64,000 nucleotides of DNA. Origin: Paraburkholderia sp. BCC1886 (GTDB lineage Bacteria; Pseudomonadota; Gammaproteobacteria; Burkholderiales; Burkholderiaceae). The stretch spans positions 62,001 to 126,000 of the forward strand of contig NZ_CAAJGK010000034.1 in NCBI RefSeq assembly GCF_900996245.1. Reading direction: 5' to 3'. Made by a program: the position numbers and the translations under genes. The notes under the pieces were generated by a model. The model was not told where the DNA came from, did not search any database, and worked only from the letters and a program-made list of their open reading frames with translations. Numbering within the stretch: the stretch's first letter is position 1; every line of letters begins with the position of its first letter. Below, in pieces: positions 35,338 through 43,583 of the stretch.

Positions 35338-36276
35338 ATGCCGTGGAAAGAACGCTATACGACGAGCGACGAAAGGACCCTCGACGATAAGGAGGTTCGC
35401 TGGCCTGACGCATCTCGCTGTGCGGTGCGTGTCGTCGTCGATTTAGGAATGGCACACGCTGCAGACGGACTCAAAGCCAGCGACCTCGATTCGAGCGAGG
35501 CGGTGTTTGCAATGGGGGAGGGCCTCGATCGTCTGCTGGCCGTGCTGACCCGGCATGCGATGAAAGTGACGTTCGCGGTGCCGGCGTGGCTCGCGGTGCT
35601 GTATCGCGGGAGGATCGAATCGTTGCATCGTGCGGGTCACGAGATTGCCGTGGCGGGACTGAAGGGTGAAGATCCGGCGCTGCTGTCCCGCGACGAAGAG
35701 GCGAGCCGGATCGATGAAGCGTCGCGACTGGTTGCCGGAATCATCGGTGAGGCGCCGGCGGGCTGGTTCTGTTTGCCTCGCGGCAGCGATCCGTTTGCGG
35801 TGGGCTCCGTGAGCGCGAATACAGTCGATCTGCTGATCGATGCCGGGTATCACTACATCGGCAACGGGCTAGCCGACGACATTCCGTATTACTGGGTGAC
35901 GGATGCGCAAACGCGGCGCTCTCTGCTGGCCTTGCCGTATTACTACCATTTCAACGATCTGTATTTCATCATGTATCCGCGAAAAGGCTCGGGCATCGAA
36001 AACGGGGACGTGCTGCTGCGAAACTGGCTGGCGGAGTTCGACGCGCAATATCAACGGGGACGTCACTTCGAAATCACGCTTCATCCCGAGCATGCGGGGT
36101 GGTCGAACCGGCTGCGTGGGCTCGACAAGTTTCTGTCCTACGTGCGGGAGAAGCCCGGCGTGTGGAGTTGCACGAGCGCCGCATGCGCCGCCTACTGGCA
36201 GCAGGCGTACCCGGCGGAGCAAACGCTCAGGCTTGCGCCGGGCATCTGGCAGGATCACGAAGGCAGTCTCAGCTGA
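35338..36276 (+). CDS. Degenerate NodB-fold protein (probable non-catalytic partner)
   Basis: The 312-residue protein aligns with its upstream neighbour: both have the VTFAVPAW/ATFFTPGR strand, the GHE turn, the DAGYxYxxxG segment and a final LHPxxxG. The metal ligands differ: where the neighbour has HELADHMWEH, this one has HEIAVAGLKG, so the equivalents of H122 and H126 are Ala106 and Gly110. One aspartate (VVVDLGMAH) is kept. It is therefore probably not a hydrolase by itself and may be a structural or regulatory subunit. The ATG at 35338 has TTGGAG upstream; the gap from the neighbour is 20 bases. It ends the plus-strand operon. Confidence 0.75.
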   Translation: MPWKERYTTSDERTLDDKEVRWPDASRCAVRVVVDLGMAHAADGLKASDLDSSEAVFAMGEGLDRLLAVLTRHAMKVTFAVPAWLAVLYRGRIESLHRAGHEIAVAGLKGEDPALLSRDEEASRIDEASRLVAGIIGEAPAGWFCLPRGSDPFAVGSVSANTVDLLIDAGYHYIGNGLADDIPYYWVTDAQTRRSLLALPYYYHFNDLYFIMYPRKGSGIENGDVLLRNWLAEFDAQYQRGRHFEITLHPEHAGWSNRLRGLDKFLSYVREKPGVWSCTSAACAAYWQQAYPAEQTLRLAPGIWQDHEGSLS

Positions 36277-36310
36277 CTGCCCGTGTGGCAGCGGGAGATT
36301 CCGGGACACG

Positions 36311-37228
36311 TCAGCCGACACGGTTCTCCTGCCCGCTCAATTCGGCCGCGCAAACTCTCAGGCAGTCGAGGAAGTGATGCGCGACCGGCGTCAATGGGAA
36401 ATCTCGCCGAACGATTGCACAGGTTTGCAAGCTCGGCAACGGTTCTTCGAGTCTGATTTGCCGGAGTCCCAGAAGCTTGAGGCTGTCGAGTTGCATGCGC
36501 GGAAAAAAGCCGATCACATCGGCTTCGGTCACCAAGCCCAGCGTGACCGAGAACGATACGTAGCGGGTCAACCGCTCGGGTATCGGCAGACCGGCCGCGG
36601 CGAACGTGTCGGCCATGATGCTGTGATTCGCGCCGTCGTAGGATGCCGGCACGAACCATTCTGCGTCCTTCAGATCGGCCAGCTTCCGCGCCCGTAGCAG
36701 AGGATGGTCCTTGCGCGCCATGACGACGAAATCGGAATCGAACAGGTGAATCTGACGCATGTCGCCGTCCACTTCGCCTGGCATGACGTGAGAGGCGATG
36801 AAGTCGACGGAGCCTTCGCGCAGCCGTCGTATGTTTAGCGGGAAGCGCTCTTCCGCAATCGACACCTGAGCAAACGGCGCACGCTCGCGAAAACGCTTCA
36901 GCGTCCGCCCGGCTAACACCACGGCAATCGCCGAGGTGCAGGCGAAGCTGACCTGACCGAGCATTTCACCCTGCATCTGGGTCAGTTCGTCGCGAGCCCG
37001 CTGGATATCCTGCAGCAAACGGTTGGCGCGCAGTTCGAGCGCCTGGCCAAAGCCGGTGAGTTCGATGCCGCGCACGCTGCGGGTCATCAGTTGCACGCCG
37101 GTATCGGCTTCGAGTTCCTGAATCGTGCGCATGACGCCCGGCGACGTGAGCCCGAGCTTGCGTGCCGCGGCCCGCAGGCTGCGCTCCTGCGCCACGGTGA
37201 CGAATACCTGCAACTGTTGTGTCTTCAT
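36311..37228 (-). CDS. LysR-family transcriptional regulator
   Basis: The 305-residue protein has a LysR winged helix (about residues 1-60; TQQLQVFVTVAQERSLRAAARKLGL) and a substrate-binding domain. The TSPGVMRTIQELE helix resembles that of CbsR/TsaR-like regulators of sulfonate and aromatic acid genes. It lies between the amidase/NodB operon, with which it is convergent, and the AraC gene at 37346, from which it is divergent across 117 bases. That interval holds the 26-bp element shared with the porin/transporter region, so this protein or the AraC regulator may act on it. Confidence 0.9.
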   Translation of the reverse strand: MKTQQLQVFVTVAQERSLRAAARKLGLTSPGVMRTIQELEADTGVQLMTRSVRGIELTGFGQALELRANRLLQDIQRARDELTQMQGEMLGQVSFACTSAIAVVLAGRTLKRFRERAPFAQVSIAEERFPLNIRRLREGSVDFIASHVMPGEVDGDMRQIHLFDSDFVVMARKDHPLLRARKLADLKDAEWFVPASYDGANHSIMADTFAAAGLPIPERLTRYVSFSVTLGLVTEADVIGFFPRMQLDSLKLLGLRQIRLEEPLPSLQTCAIVRRDFPLTPVAHHFLDCLRVCAAELSGQENRVG

Positions 37229-37269
37229 AGCGTGGCCTCGTGTGGTGCCGAAAAGTTAGCACATTCCAT

Positions 37270-37295
37270 AAAAAAGCATCTTTTCAAGTCATTTT
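37270..37295. promoter_or_regulatory. Shared 26-bp element, copy 1 (LysR/AraC intergenic)
   Basis: AAAAAAGCATCTTTTCAA followed by two variable bases and CATTTT is identical at 24 of 26 positions to 40381-40406. It contains two GCAT/TCAT words 13 bases apart in direct orientation, the arrangement usual for AraC-family binding sites. It lies 42 bases upstream of the LysR start and 51 bases upstream of the AraC start. Confidence 0.7.
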
Positions 37296-37345
37296 CGGCG
37301 CCTTACTTTTGCGTCCGGCGGTCTTTCGCAATACGAGGAGAGGTG

Positions 37346-38407
37346 ATGAACGAAACTGTGGCTCACAAGAGCAAGTCCAGTCTGACGCGCTTCGTACGCG
37401 GGGCGATGCTGACCGGTCTCGAAACCGCGTCCCGGGAAATCGGCTTTGACTGCGCCGCACTGTTGAACGAGACGAATCTGTCGCTGGACTGGTCGACGCA
37501 TCCGGACATGCTGTTGCCGGCCGACTCGGTCAATCGTCTGCTGGAGCTGGGCGCGCAGCGGACCGGCTGGTCCGACTTCGGCTTTCGTGCTTCGCTTGCT
37601 CGCGGATTGCCGGACCTCGGCATGCTGACCTTGCTGTTGCGTGAGGAAGCCACGCTCGGCGACGCAATGGGCACGCTGGCGGAAAATATCCATCTGCATG
37701 GCAACAGTACTTTTATTCAGACCGATGCGCACACGCCCCGGCCCATCGTGTCGTTCAGAATTGCTACGAGCGTAGCAGGCGTTCAGGCGACGGAGTTTTG
37801 CGGGTGCGGTCTCGTGATGCTGATCCGTTGGCTCGTCGGCCCTGAATGGAATCCTGTGGCAATGTGTTTCTCGCATTCGAAGCCTGCCCACACCACGTTG
37901 CAGCAGCGTTTTTACAGAAGCGAACTCAACTACGACCAACTTATCTCCGGGGTGATTTTTTCGCGGGCCGACTGGAACCGGCGTATCAGTTCTGTGCCGG
38001 AAGTGCTGAGACGACGTGCGAGGGAACTGATCGCGTTCGAGGCGAAAGGCACCGCGCCGACTTTCGAGGAGGAAGTAGGGCGCGTCATTACCCGACTGTT
38101 GCCGGAGGACTGCTGCACGGTCGAGAGCGTGTCGGCGGAGCTGGGTATCGATCGCCGCACGTTGAGCCGCAGGCTCCAGCAGAAAGGGCTTTCCTATTCG
38201 AGTCTGCTCAATCAGGTGCGATCGGAAATTGCCATCCTCCAGCTAAGTGGTGGCAGCCTGCCTTTAACCGATGTCGCGCAGGCAGTCGGCTTCAGCAGTT
38301 TGAGTACCTTCTCGCGCTGGTTCCAGCAAAGCTTCGGCTGCTCCGCTACACGCTGGCGGGAAGACGACCGCCATTACGCAGTGAGCAGCCGGCGATACAC
38401 GCGCTAG
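37346..38407 (+). CDS. AraC-family regulator with Arabinose_bd-type sensor domain
   Basis: The 353-residue protein belongs to the OruR/ArgR-like AraC group: an N-terminal Arabinose_bd-type sensor domain (about residues 20-220; GLPDLGMLTLLLREEATLGDAM) and a C-terminal HTH_18 (about 255-340; SVSAELGIDRRTLSRRLQQKGLSYSSLL, then VAQAVGFSSLSTFSRWFQQSFG). GAGGAGAGGTG precedes the ATG at 37346; the open frame begins far upstream without support. Its stop overlaps the stop of the convergent AA_synth gene by three bases. It probably controls the surrounding amide/porin/transporter genes through the shared element at 37270 and 40381. Confidence 0.88.
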   Translation: MNETVAHKSKSSLTRFVRGAMLTGLETASREIGFDCAALLNETNLSLDWSTHPDMLLPADSVNRLLELGAQRTGWSDFGFRASLARGLPDLGMLTLLLREEATLGDAMGTLAENIHLHGNSTFIQTDAHTPRPIVSFRIATSVAGVQATEFCGCGLVMLIRWLVGPEWNPVAMCFSHSKPAHTTLQQRFYRSELNYDQLISGVIFSRADWNRRISSVPEVLRRRARELIAFEAKGTAPTFEEEVGRVITRLLPEDCCTVESVSAELGIDRRTLSRRLQQKGLSYSSLLNQVRSEIAILQLSGGSLPLTDVAQAVGFSSLSTFSRWFQQSFGCSATRWREDDRHYAVSSRRYTR

Positions 38408-38967
38408 GTGCTTTTCTTCACCCTTGCGTTGGCGCGTGAAGTGCCGAAGCCGACGAACAGCACGCACTCGTCGGCTGCGGGCGAGCCCGGAACACAGACT
38501 TCCATGGAGTCCATCGCGTCGAAGTTCCATGCGTCGTCAGCGTCGCCGAAAGCGAGATCCACCGATGCCCCGGGTCCTCCCAACTTGGCGACGCCGGGTA
38601 TCAATGCCGGGCCTGCGCCGAGGCCCGCACGCATCGGTTTGCCCAGACTCGCATGAATGAGTGCGGCACCATGCTCGCGCTCGCCGTCGAGGCCCACAAT
38701 TACAGCCTTGCCATACGCAGTCGGGCTGCAATCTGCGGGAAAGCGCGCGAGCGCCATCGCAGTGAGCGTCGTGCCGACTCGTTCGGACAACTCTGCCAGT
38801 GCATTTAAATGGGCCCGGTCGGCCGCGCCCAAGCCCGCGAACGGATTGGCGATCACCGCAGCAGCGACCACGTGCCGTGCCGGTGGAACGACCGCGGCGC
38901 CGCCTTCGGAATAAAGTTCTCGCTCGAAAAGCAGAAGCTGGCGAACGGGATTGGAGATGGATTGCAA
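38404..38967 (-). CDS. Amino acid synthesis (AA_synth / DUF1185) family protein
   Basis: The 187-residue protein shows the family features of PF06684: the early LLLFERELYSEGG, the conserved VVAAAVIANPFAG, and KAVIVGLDGEREHGAALIHASLGKPMR, ending with a metal- or ligand-binding-like DECVLFVGFG. Members are soluble, of unproven biochemistry, and often lie beside amidase and transporter genes in Burkholderiales. The start is inferred to be TTG at 38967, with AGGAG seven bases upstream; no ATG gives this N terminus. It is probably cotranscribed with nothing else: the porin lies upstream on the same strand, 81 bases away, and could share its promoter. Confidence 0.75.
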   Translation of the reverse strand: MQSISNPVRQLLLFERELYSEGGAAVVPPARHVVAAAVIANPFAGLGAADRAHLNALAELSERVGTTLTAMALARFPADCSPTAYGKAVIVGLDGEREHGAALIHASLGKPMRAGLGAGPALIPGVAKLGGPGASVDLAFGDADDAWNFDAMDSMEVCVPGSPAADECVLFVGFGTSRANARVKKST

Positions 38968-39048
38968 GGTGTGCTCCTGTAGGAATGTCGAAATGAATAG
39001 CCGGCCTGGATAACCGGCCATGTCATGAACTCTGGTGGGTGTTGTCGC

Positions 39049-40173
39049 TTAGAAGAGGTGCCGTATTCCCACCATGACGCCGGTCTGATTCACGCCTAAA
39101 GCGGGATTCGACGACGTGGTCGCATTACCGCCGTCGATAGTGAAGGCAGCCTGCGCCTGATTGAATACGCGGCCGGCCGTGACGTAAGTCGCACTGGATT
39201 TGGACAGCAGATACATGGCGCGCACCGCGACGGCCGATGCACCGGCCGATGCGCCACGCACGCGTAACAGTCCGTATTGCGCGTCGAGTACGACCTGAGG
39301 GAGTAGCGCGTACGTCGCGCCGCCGAACCAGTAATTACTGGTCGGAGTCAGCGATGCTTCGTTGACGCGGTGAATCAATCCGCCGCCTACGGTGAGCGTG
39401 CGTAGTTTGAAGTAGCCGTCGAGGACATATCGCGTGTCGGTCTGCGAACTGGACGGCAGCGGGGAGCCCACTCCGCCGCCACCGATATTGCGGTCGAATA
39501 CCGCGGCTATGCCCCATGTACCCGGGTCGTACTTGAGCATGGCCGACATGGCTTTACAGGCTTTCCAGTCATCGGCCGATTGTGCGCAGCCGCCCGCTGC
39601 GGCCGATGCGACCTGATCCCGGCCCAACGAATAGGTGACGCCGACGGTGAAGGCCTGAATGGTTTTCGACCACACAATCGCATTGTCGTCGCGTGAGTTG
39701 AACAGATAGCCGTCGAGTACACCGGCGGCAAACAGGTTGGGTGCGAGCGTATCGCCAATCAACCCCCAATAGATCTGCGAATACTGCCGGCCAAAAGACA
39801 GCGTGCCCCAGGTGTCGCTGCTGATTCCCACGTAGGCTTGCCGGCCGAAGAGTCGGCCGCCCTGATTGAGAGAACCCTGGCCGGTTGCAAATCCCGACTC
39901 CAGCACGAACACGGTACTGAGTCCGCCGCCGAGATCTTCCTTGCCGCGGAGGCCCCAGCGCGACGGAAGCGTGCCGGTGATCTGCGGTGTGCGGAGAACA
40001 GTGCTGCGAGACGCGCCGACATTGTTCACATATTCGATACCGGAATCAATGATGCCGTACAACGTAATCGAGCTTTGCGCATGGGCGCCGCCGGCAAGCG
40101 CGAGACCCGCGAGCAGATAGATCAGGCGCCGGGCGCAAGCCGACAGTCTTGAGCGTGATTTCAGTGTGAGCAT
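39049..40173 (-). CDS. Gram-negative trimeric porin (OmpC-like, Burkholderia type)
   Basis: The 374-residue protein has a signal peptide ending at AGGAHA (about residue 32), followed by QSSITLYGIIDSGIEYVNNVG, the standard start of betaproteobacterial 16-strand porins. Other marks are SRWGLRGKEDLGGGL, the loop with LFGRQAYVGI and the terminal phenylalanine of GIRHLF that directs outer-membrane insertion. It would let the locus substrate into the periplasm. It is divergent from the MHS transporter at 40493 across a 319-base region that includes the shared element, supporting a common regulator. Confidence 0.95.
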   Translation of the reverse strand: MLTLKSRSRLSACARRLIYLLAGLALAGGAHAQSSITLYGIIDSGIEYVNNVGASRSTVLRTPQITGTLPSRWGLRGKEDLGGGLSTVFVLESGFATGQGSLNQGGRLFGRQAYVGISSDTWGTLSFGRQYSQIYWGLIGDTLAPNLFAAGVLDGYLFNSRDDNAIVWSKTIQAFTVGVTYSLGRDQVASAAAGGCAQSADDWKACKAMSAMLKYDPGTWGIAAVFDRNIGGGGVGSPLPSSSQTDTRYVLDGYFKLRTLTVGGGLIHRVNEASLTPTSNYWFGGATYALLPQVVLDAQYGLLRVRGASAGASAVAVRAMYLLSKSSATYVTAGRVFNQAQAAFTIDGGNATTSSNPALGVNQTGVMVGIRHLF

Positions 40174-40380
40174 GAGTTGGTAGAGAAGGAAATGATCGTT
40201 GCCCTAATGAGTGGACTCGCAGAAAGCCGGTAGTGCAGGCTCAATTTATGAGTGTCAAAAACAGGCCATTTGACAGGGCGGGTCGCGCCTTTGCCTTTCG
40301 GGACGAAGGCGGAAGAGAGAGCGGGGAGAGGCTGGATCGGGACTTGTCGTGCGCGTTGTCGAAAAGGCAGCACGCAAAAG

Positions 40381-40406
40381 AAAAAAGCATCTTTTCAAAG
40401 CATTTT
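40381..40406. promoter_or_regulatory. Shared 26-bp element, copy 2 (porin/MHS intergenic)
   Basis: This is the second copy of AAAAAAGCATCTTTTCAA-NN-CATTTT, here with two GCAT words 13 bases apart. It lies 86 bases upstream of the MHS transporter and 207 bases upstream of the porin. The remaining part of the 319-base gap (40174-40492) shows no gene with support. Confidence 0.7.
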
Positions 40407-40492
40407 GATGCCGATATGTTGCTGGCGAGATTGGAATAGTTAGCGACAGCCACGGTGATACGGCAGCGTCGCGCGATAAAAAGAGGCAGGAA

Positions 40493-41824
40493 ATGGAATT
40501 GGATAGAGAACTGGCAGCGCCCGGTGAAAGGCTAGTGGTGGATCCGGCAAGTCAGGACCGGAATCGCTCCCGCTTCGTCGTCGCTGCCGTGATCGGGAAC
40601 TGGCTCGAAGCATTCGACTTTACGGTGTTCGGCTTCTTCTCGATCTTCATTGGCCGCGTGTACTTTCCGGCAGCCGATTCCACTACTTCGCTATTGCTCG
40701 CCGTCGCGACATTTGCCGTCGGCTTTCTCGCGCGTCCTGTCGGGAGCGTGGTACTCGGGATCTATGCGGATCTCGCGGGCAGAAGAGCGGCGTTGTCGTT
40801 GACTCTTTTACTCATGGCGGCCGGCACACTGGCCGTGGGTCTCACGCCCGCTTACGGGACGATCGGCCTCGCTGCGCCGGTGATCGTGGTGATGGGTCGA
40901 CTCGTTCAGGGTTTCGCGCAAGGCGGCGAATTCGGCGCCGCGACCGCCATGCTCGTGGAGGGAGGCGTCGCCGGGCGACGCGGTTTTCGGGCGAGCTGGC
41001 AGTTGGCCAGTCAGGGCGGGGCGGCGATCATGGGCGCGGGTGTTGCCCAATTGCTCACCGCGCTGTTATCGAACGAAGCCATGCTTTCCTGGGGATGGCG
41101 CATGCCGTTTCTTGCCGGCGCACTCATCGCGCCGATTGGAATTTATCTGCGCAACGCGCTGCCGGAAAGGGGGGAGTCGCAGCACGCGCATCGTGCGGAA
41201 CGAGGTGTGCTGCGGATGCTTCTCACGCAACATGGCAAGACCCTGTTGCTGGTCACGCTGATGGTAATGGGCGGTACGGTCTCGAACTACATCCTGCTGT
41301 TCTATATGCCGACCTACGTGATCCACACACTCGGATTACCTGCCAGTACTTCTTTTTCCACTGGGGTTGCCGCCGGACTGGTGACGCTGGTTGCGGCGCC
41401 TGTCTTCGGTGCGTGGTCGGACCGCAAGGGTAATCGCAAGCGTCCGATGTTCATCGGACGGGGCATCCTGATCGTGTTGTTGTACCCATGCTTTCTCGTC
41501 ACGAGTCGGTTTCCATCGATGCCCGTGATTCTGACCATGCTCTGCGTGATGGTGCTCTTCTACACGATGGGATCGGCGCCGCAGTTCTCGTTGATGTCGG
41601 AGGCATTCCCCCCGCGTCTGCGCGCCACGGGCATTTCTATCGCTTATACCGCGAGCGCGACGCTGTTCGGGGGGACGGCACAACTGGTCGTGACGTGGCT
41701 GCTGAAGTCGACCGGGAACCCCGCAGCGCCCGCGGCTTATGTCGCGCTGTGTCTGCTGATATCGGTACTGGCGACGAGCCGGCTGAAGGTGCAGGTTCGA
41801 GGCGGATTGGAGGAGGCGGACTGA
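40493..41824 (+). CDS. MFS transporter, metabolite:H+ symporter (MHS) family
   Basis: The 443-residue protein has 12 predicted helices and MHS marks: VIGNWLEAFDFTVFGFFSIF in helix 1, ARPVGSVVLGIYADLAGRR in the 2-3 loop and RLVQGFAQGGEFGAA. It is related to the transporter at 31573 but clearly distinct, and probably imports another intermediate or an analogue. AGGCAGGAA precedes the ATG. With the divergent porin it forms an outer/inner membrane uptake pair, and the shared element ties the pair to the AraC/LysR regulators. It is convergent with the Fic gene, 18 bases between stops. Confidence 0.9.
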   Translation: MELDRELAAPGERLVVDPASQDRNRSRFVVAAVIGNWLEAFDFTVFGFFSIFIGRVYFPAADSTTSLLLAVATFAVGFLARPVGSVVLGIYADLAGRRAALSLTLLLMAAGTLAVGLTPAYGTIGLAAPVIVVMGRLVQGFAQGGEFGAATAMLVEGGVAGRRGFRASWQLASQGGAAIMGAGVAQLLTALLSNEAMLSWGWRMPFLAGALIAPIGIYLRNALPERGESQHAHRAERGVLRMLLTQHGKTLLLVTLMVMGGTVSNYILLFYMPTYVIHTLGLPASTSFSTGVAAGLVTLVAAPVFGAWSDRKGNRKRPMFIGRGILIVLLYPCFLVTSRFPSMPVILTMLCVMVLFYTMGSAPQFSLMSEAFPPRLRATGISIAYTASATLFGGTAQLVVTWLLKSTGNPAAPAAYVALCLLISVLATSRLKVQVRGGLEEAD

Positions 41825-41842
41825 GGCTGGTGCTGCAAGTCG

Positions 41843-43378
41843 TCACTCTTCCTCTTCCCCAAAAGACTCGCTGATCGCCTGGACGATTTGGGGTATCAAT
41901 TCTGGCCGCTCGTCGAACAGCGGATAGCGCTTGCGCAAACTGTTCGACACGCTGTTTGCGTTCTGCCGGATGCTTCGGATGATGGCGTCGAGGTCGGTGT
42001 CCGGCGCTTCGAGAAACTCCTTGATGGCGCGTCGCGCGGTGTCGTTGGAATGCAGGAAGCGCGCTTCGGTGCGCATTTCCTGCGTCAACGTGGCATCGAT
42101 GACATCCGCCAGATAGATTACGTGCGCCGTGAGGTCGGGATACTGCCATGCGGGTAAGGCGTCGTCGTATGCGTGAAAGTGCAGGTTGTATTCGACGCCG
42201 TCTTCGCCGACCGCGGTTTTACCGAACTCGTACCGGTCCGCATAGTGTTTCATCAACGGGCGGGAGAACCGCTCCAGTACCTTGTCATAGGCGGCGCGAT
42301 CGCGCGTGCTGTGGGTGATCGTGGCGGACACCGGCAGGATGATCGGCGCGGGCACCGCACCGTCGCGACGCAGAATGTCGTTGATCAGAAAGCGCGAGAT
42401 GCGGCCGTTGCCGTCCGCCATCGGGTGCACGTAGACGAAGCCGAACGAGGCCGCCGCCGCACGCACGATCGGTGCGCCGCCTGCGGTCCGCGCAAGAAAA
42501 CGGCTCAAGCCGCCGAGCATCGCGTCGATACGTTCCCATGCCGGCGCAATGTAGTCGACCACCGGCTGATAGCGCGCCACGTGTCCCACGTAGACCGGCG
42601 AACGGCGAATGCCGTAACGCAGCGCCGAGCGGCCGAGAATGCCACGTTGCAGAACATCCAGCGTGGCCGCGTCGAACGGATCGGCGTGCCGCCCGCATTC
42701 GCTTTCCATGACAGCGGCGAAGCGGCGGATGCGGTCTTCGTCGTCCTGCTCCCGCTCGATCAGGAAACTCGCGCGACTTTCCTTCACGGTGAGCCACACG
42801 GCGCTGCGCAGAATCAGGTCGATGCCATAGTCGGCCTCGAGATCGGCGAGCGGCGAGGCGAGATCGTAAGTTTCGGCACGCTGAACGGCTTCGACCCGCC
42901 GGATCACCGGGCAGAAATCACGATTGCCCGGCAGGTTATCGCGCACGCGCCAACGCGCGTTGTTCACGACCGCGCCCACGACGAACTCGGCCGGATTCAG
43001 CGCCTCGACGTAATTGCCACGGACGGTGTCGGGCGCGTTCAGCCGCTCGGGCATCAGCCATTCATAAAAGAAGCAGGCACGGCGTGCATAGGCGCCGGTG
43101 GGCTCGCGCTGCGCCCACGCCTCCAGTTCACCGCGCACCGCCGGAATCGCATACAGCCGGGCGAGAAATTCCAGATGGATGCCCTCGTGGCGGAAGGCGA
43201 AGGTCAGATTGTCCGGGAGGGTCGGCGACGGGCGATAGGGCTCGGGATAAACCTCCCGGCGGATATCGCCGTCCGTGGACGTGAAGCGTGTGCGGCCGAT
43301 TTCGCTCTGCACGGCGAACGGGTGCACCGGCACGACGCCGTATTGGTTGGACAGCCATTGATAACCGATCTGCGGCAT
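41843..43378 (-). CDS. Fic-domain protein (putative AMP transferase)
   Basis: The 511-residue protein contains the Fic core motif HPMADGNGRISR at 318-329, with the catalytic His318 and the anion-hole GNGR intact, so nucleotide transfer (usually AMP from ATP to a target hydroxyl) is expected. An inhibitory-helix-like motif SFLIER (S204-E208) lies on the N-terminal side, the class II arrangement, though the usual Gly/Asn after the Glu is Arg. A helical winged-helix-like C-terminal region follows the core (about 440-511). The ATG at 43378 is preferred; upstream extension reaches 43453. The protein ends with four glutamates. Four AAAACGATTA boxes lie directly upstream and may be its own operators. 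No antitoxin gene adjoins it. Confidence 0.88.
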   Translation of the reverse strand: MPQIGYQWLSNQYGVVPVHPFAVQSEIGRTRFTSTDGDIRREVYPEPYRPSPTLPDNLTFAFRHEGIHLEFLARLYAIPAVRGELEAWAQREPTGAYARRACFFYEWLMPERLNAPDTVRGNYVEALNPAEFVVGAVVNNARWRVRDNLPGNRDFCPVIRRVEAVQRAETYDLASPLADLEADYGIDLILRSAVWLTVKESRASFLIEREQDDEDRIRRFAAVMESECGRHADPFDAATLDVLQRGILGRSALRYGIRRSPVYVGHVARYQPVVDYIAPAWERIDAMLGGLSRFLARTAGGAPIVRAAAASFGFVYVHPMADGNGRISRFLINDILRRDGAVPAPIILPVSATITHSTRDRAAYDKVLERFSRPLMKHYADRYEFGKTAVGEDGVEYNLHFHAYDDALPAWQYPDLTAHVIYLADVIDATLTQEMRTEARFLHSNDTARRAIKEFLEAPDTDLDAIIRSIRQNANSVSNSLRKRYPLFDERPELIPQIVQAISESFGEEEE

Positions 43379-43447
43379 GATTTTCAATCCGGTACGGGAC
43401 AGGCGCGAGTAACACCCGAGCGGTTTCTTTGGCCCGGATTCGCTCAG

Positions 43448-43583
43448 TTTCAATTATTCCGCGCTCAAAACGATTATAAAACGCCGTTCATCCACAAAAA
43501 CGATTAAAGGCGTCGCGCGCATCATTTCAATTATTCGCCTCTCAAAACGATTACAAACCAGCCTTTTCCTCGCAAAACGATTA
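43448..43583. repeat. 77-bp duplicated unit with four AAAACGATTA boxes upstream of fic
   Basis: TTTCAATTATTC occurs at 43448 and 43525, and AAAACGATTA at 43467, 43497, 43544 and 43574. All offsets fit a duplicated 77-bp unit containing one of the former and two of the latter 30 bases apart. On the minus strand a perfect TATAAT (43473-43478) overlaps the first box, so the array sits on the likely fic promoter. The last box covers the stop of the IclR gene upstream. Confidence 0.8.

Noticed and set aside
42173..43507. 444-codon plus-strand frame opposite the Fic gene
   Set aside because: It is the antisense of a Fic gene with an intact HPMADGNGRISR motif and shows no protein family features.
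43448..43583. CRISPR-like array
   Set aside because: Boxes are only 10 bases, spacing alternates 30 and 47, and no cas gene is present; a duplicated promoter region explains it.
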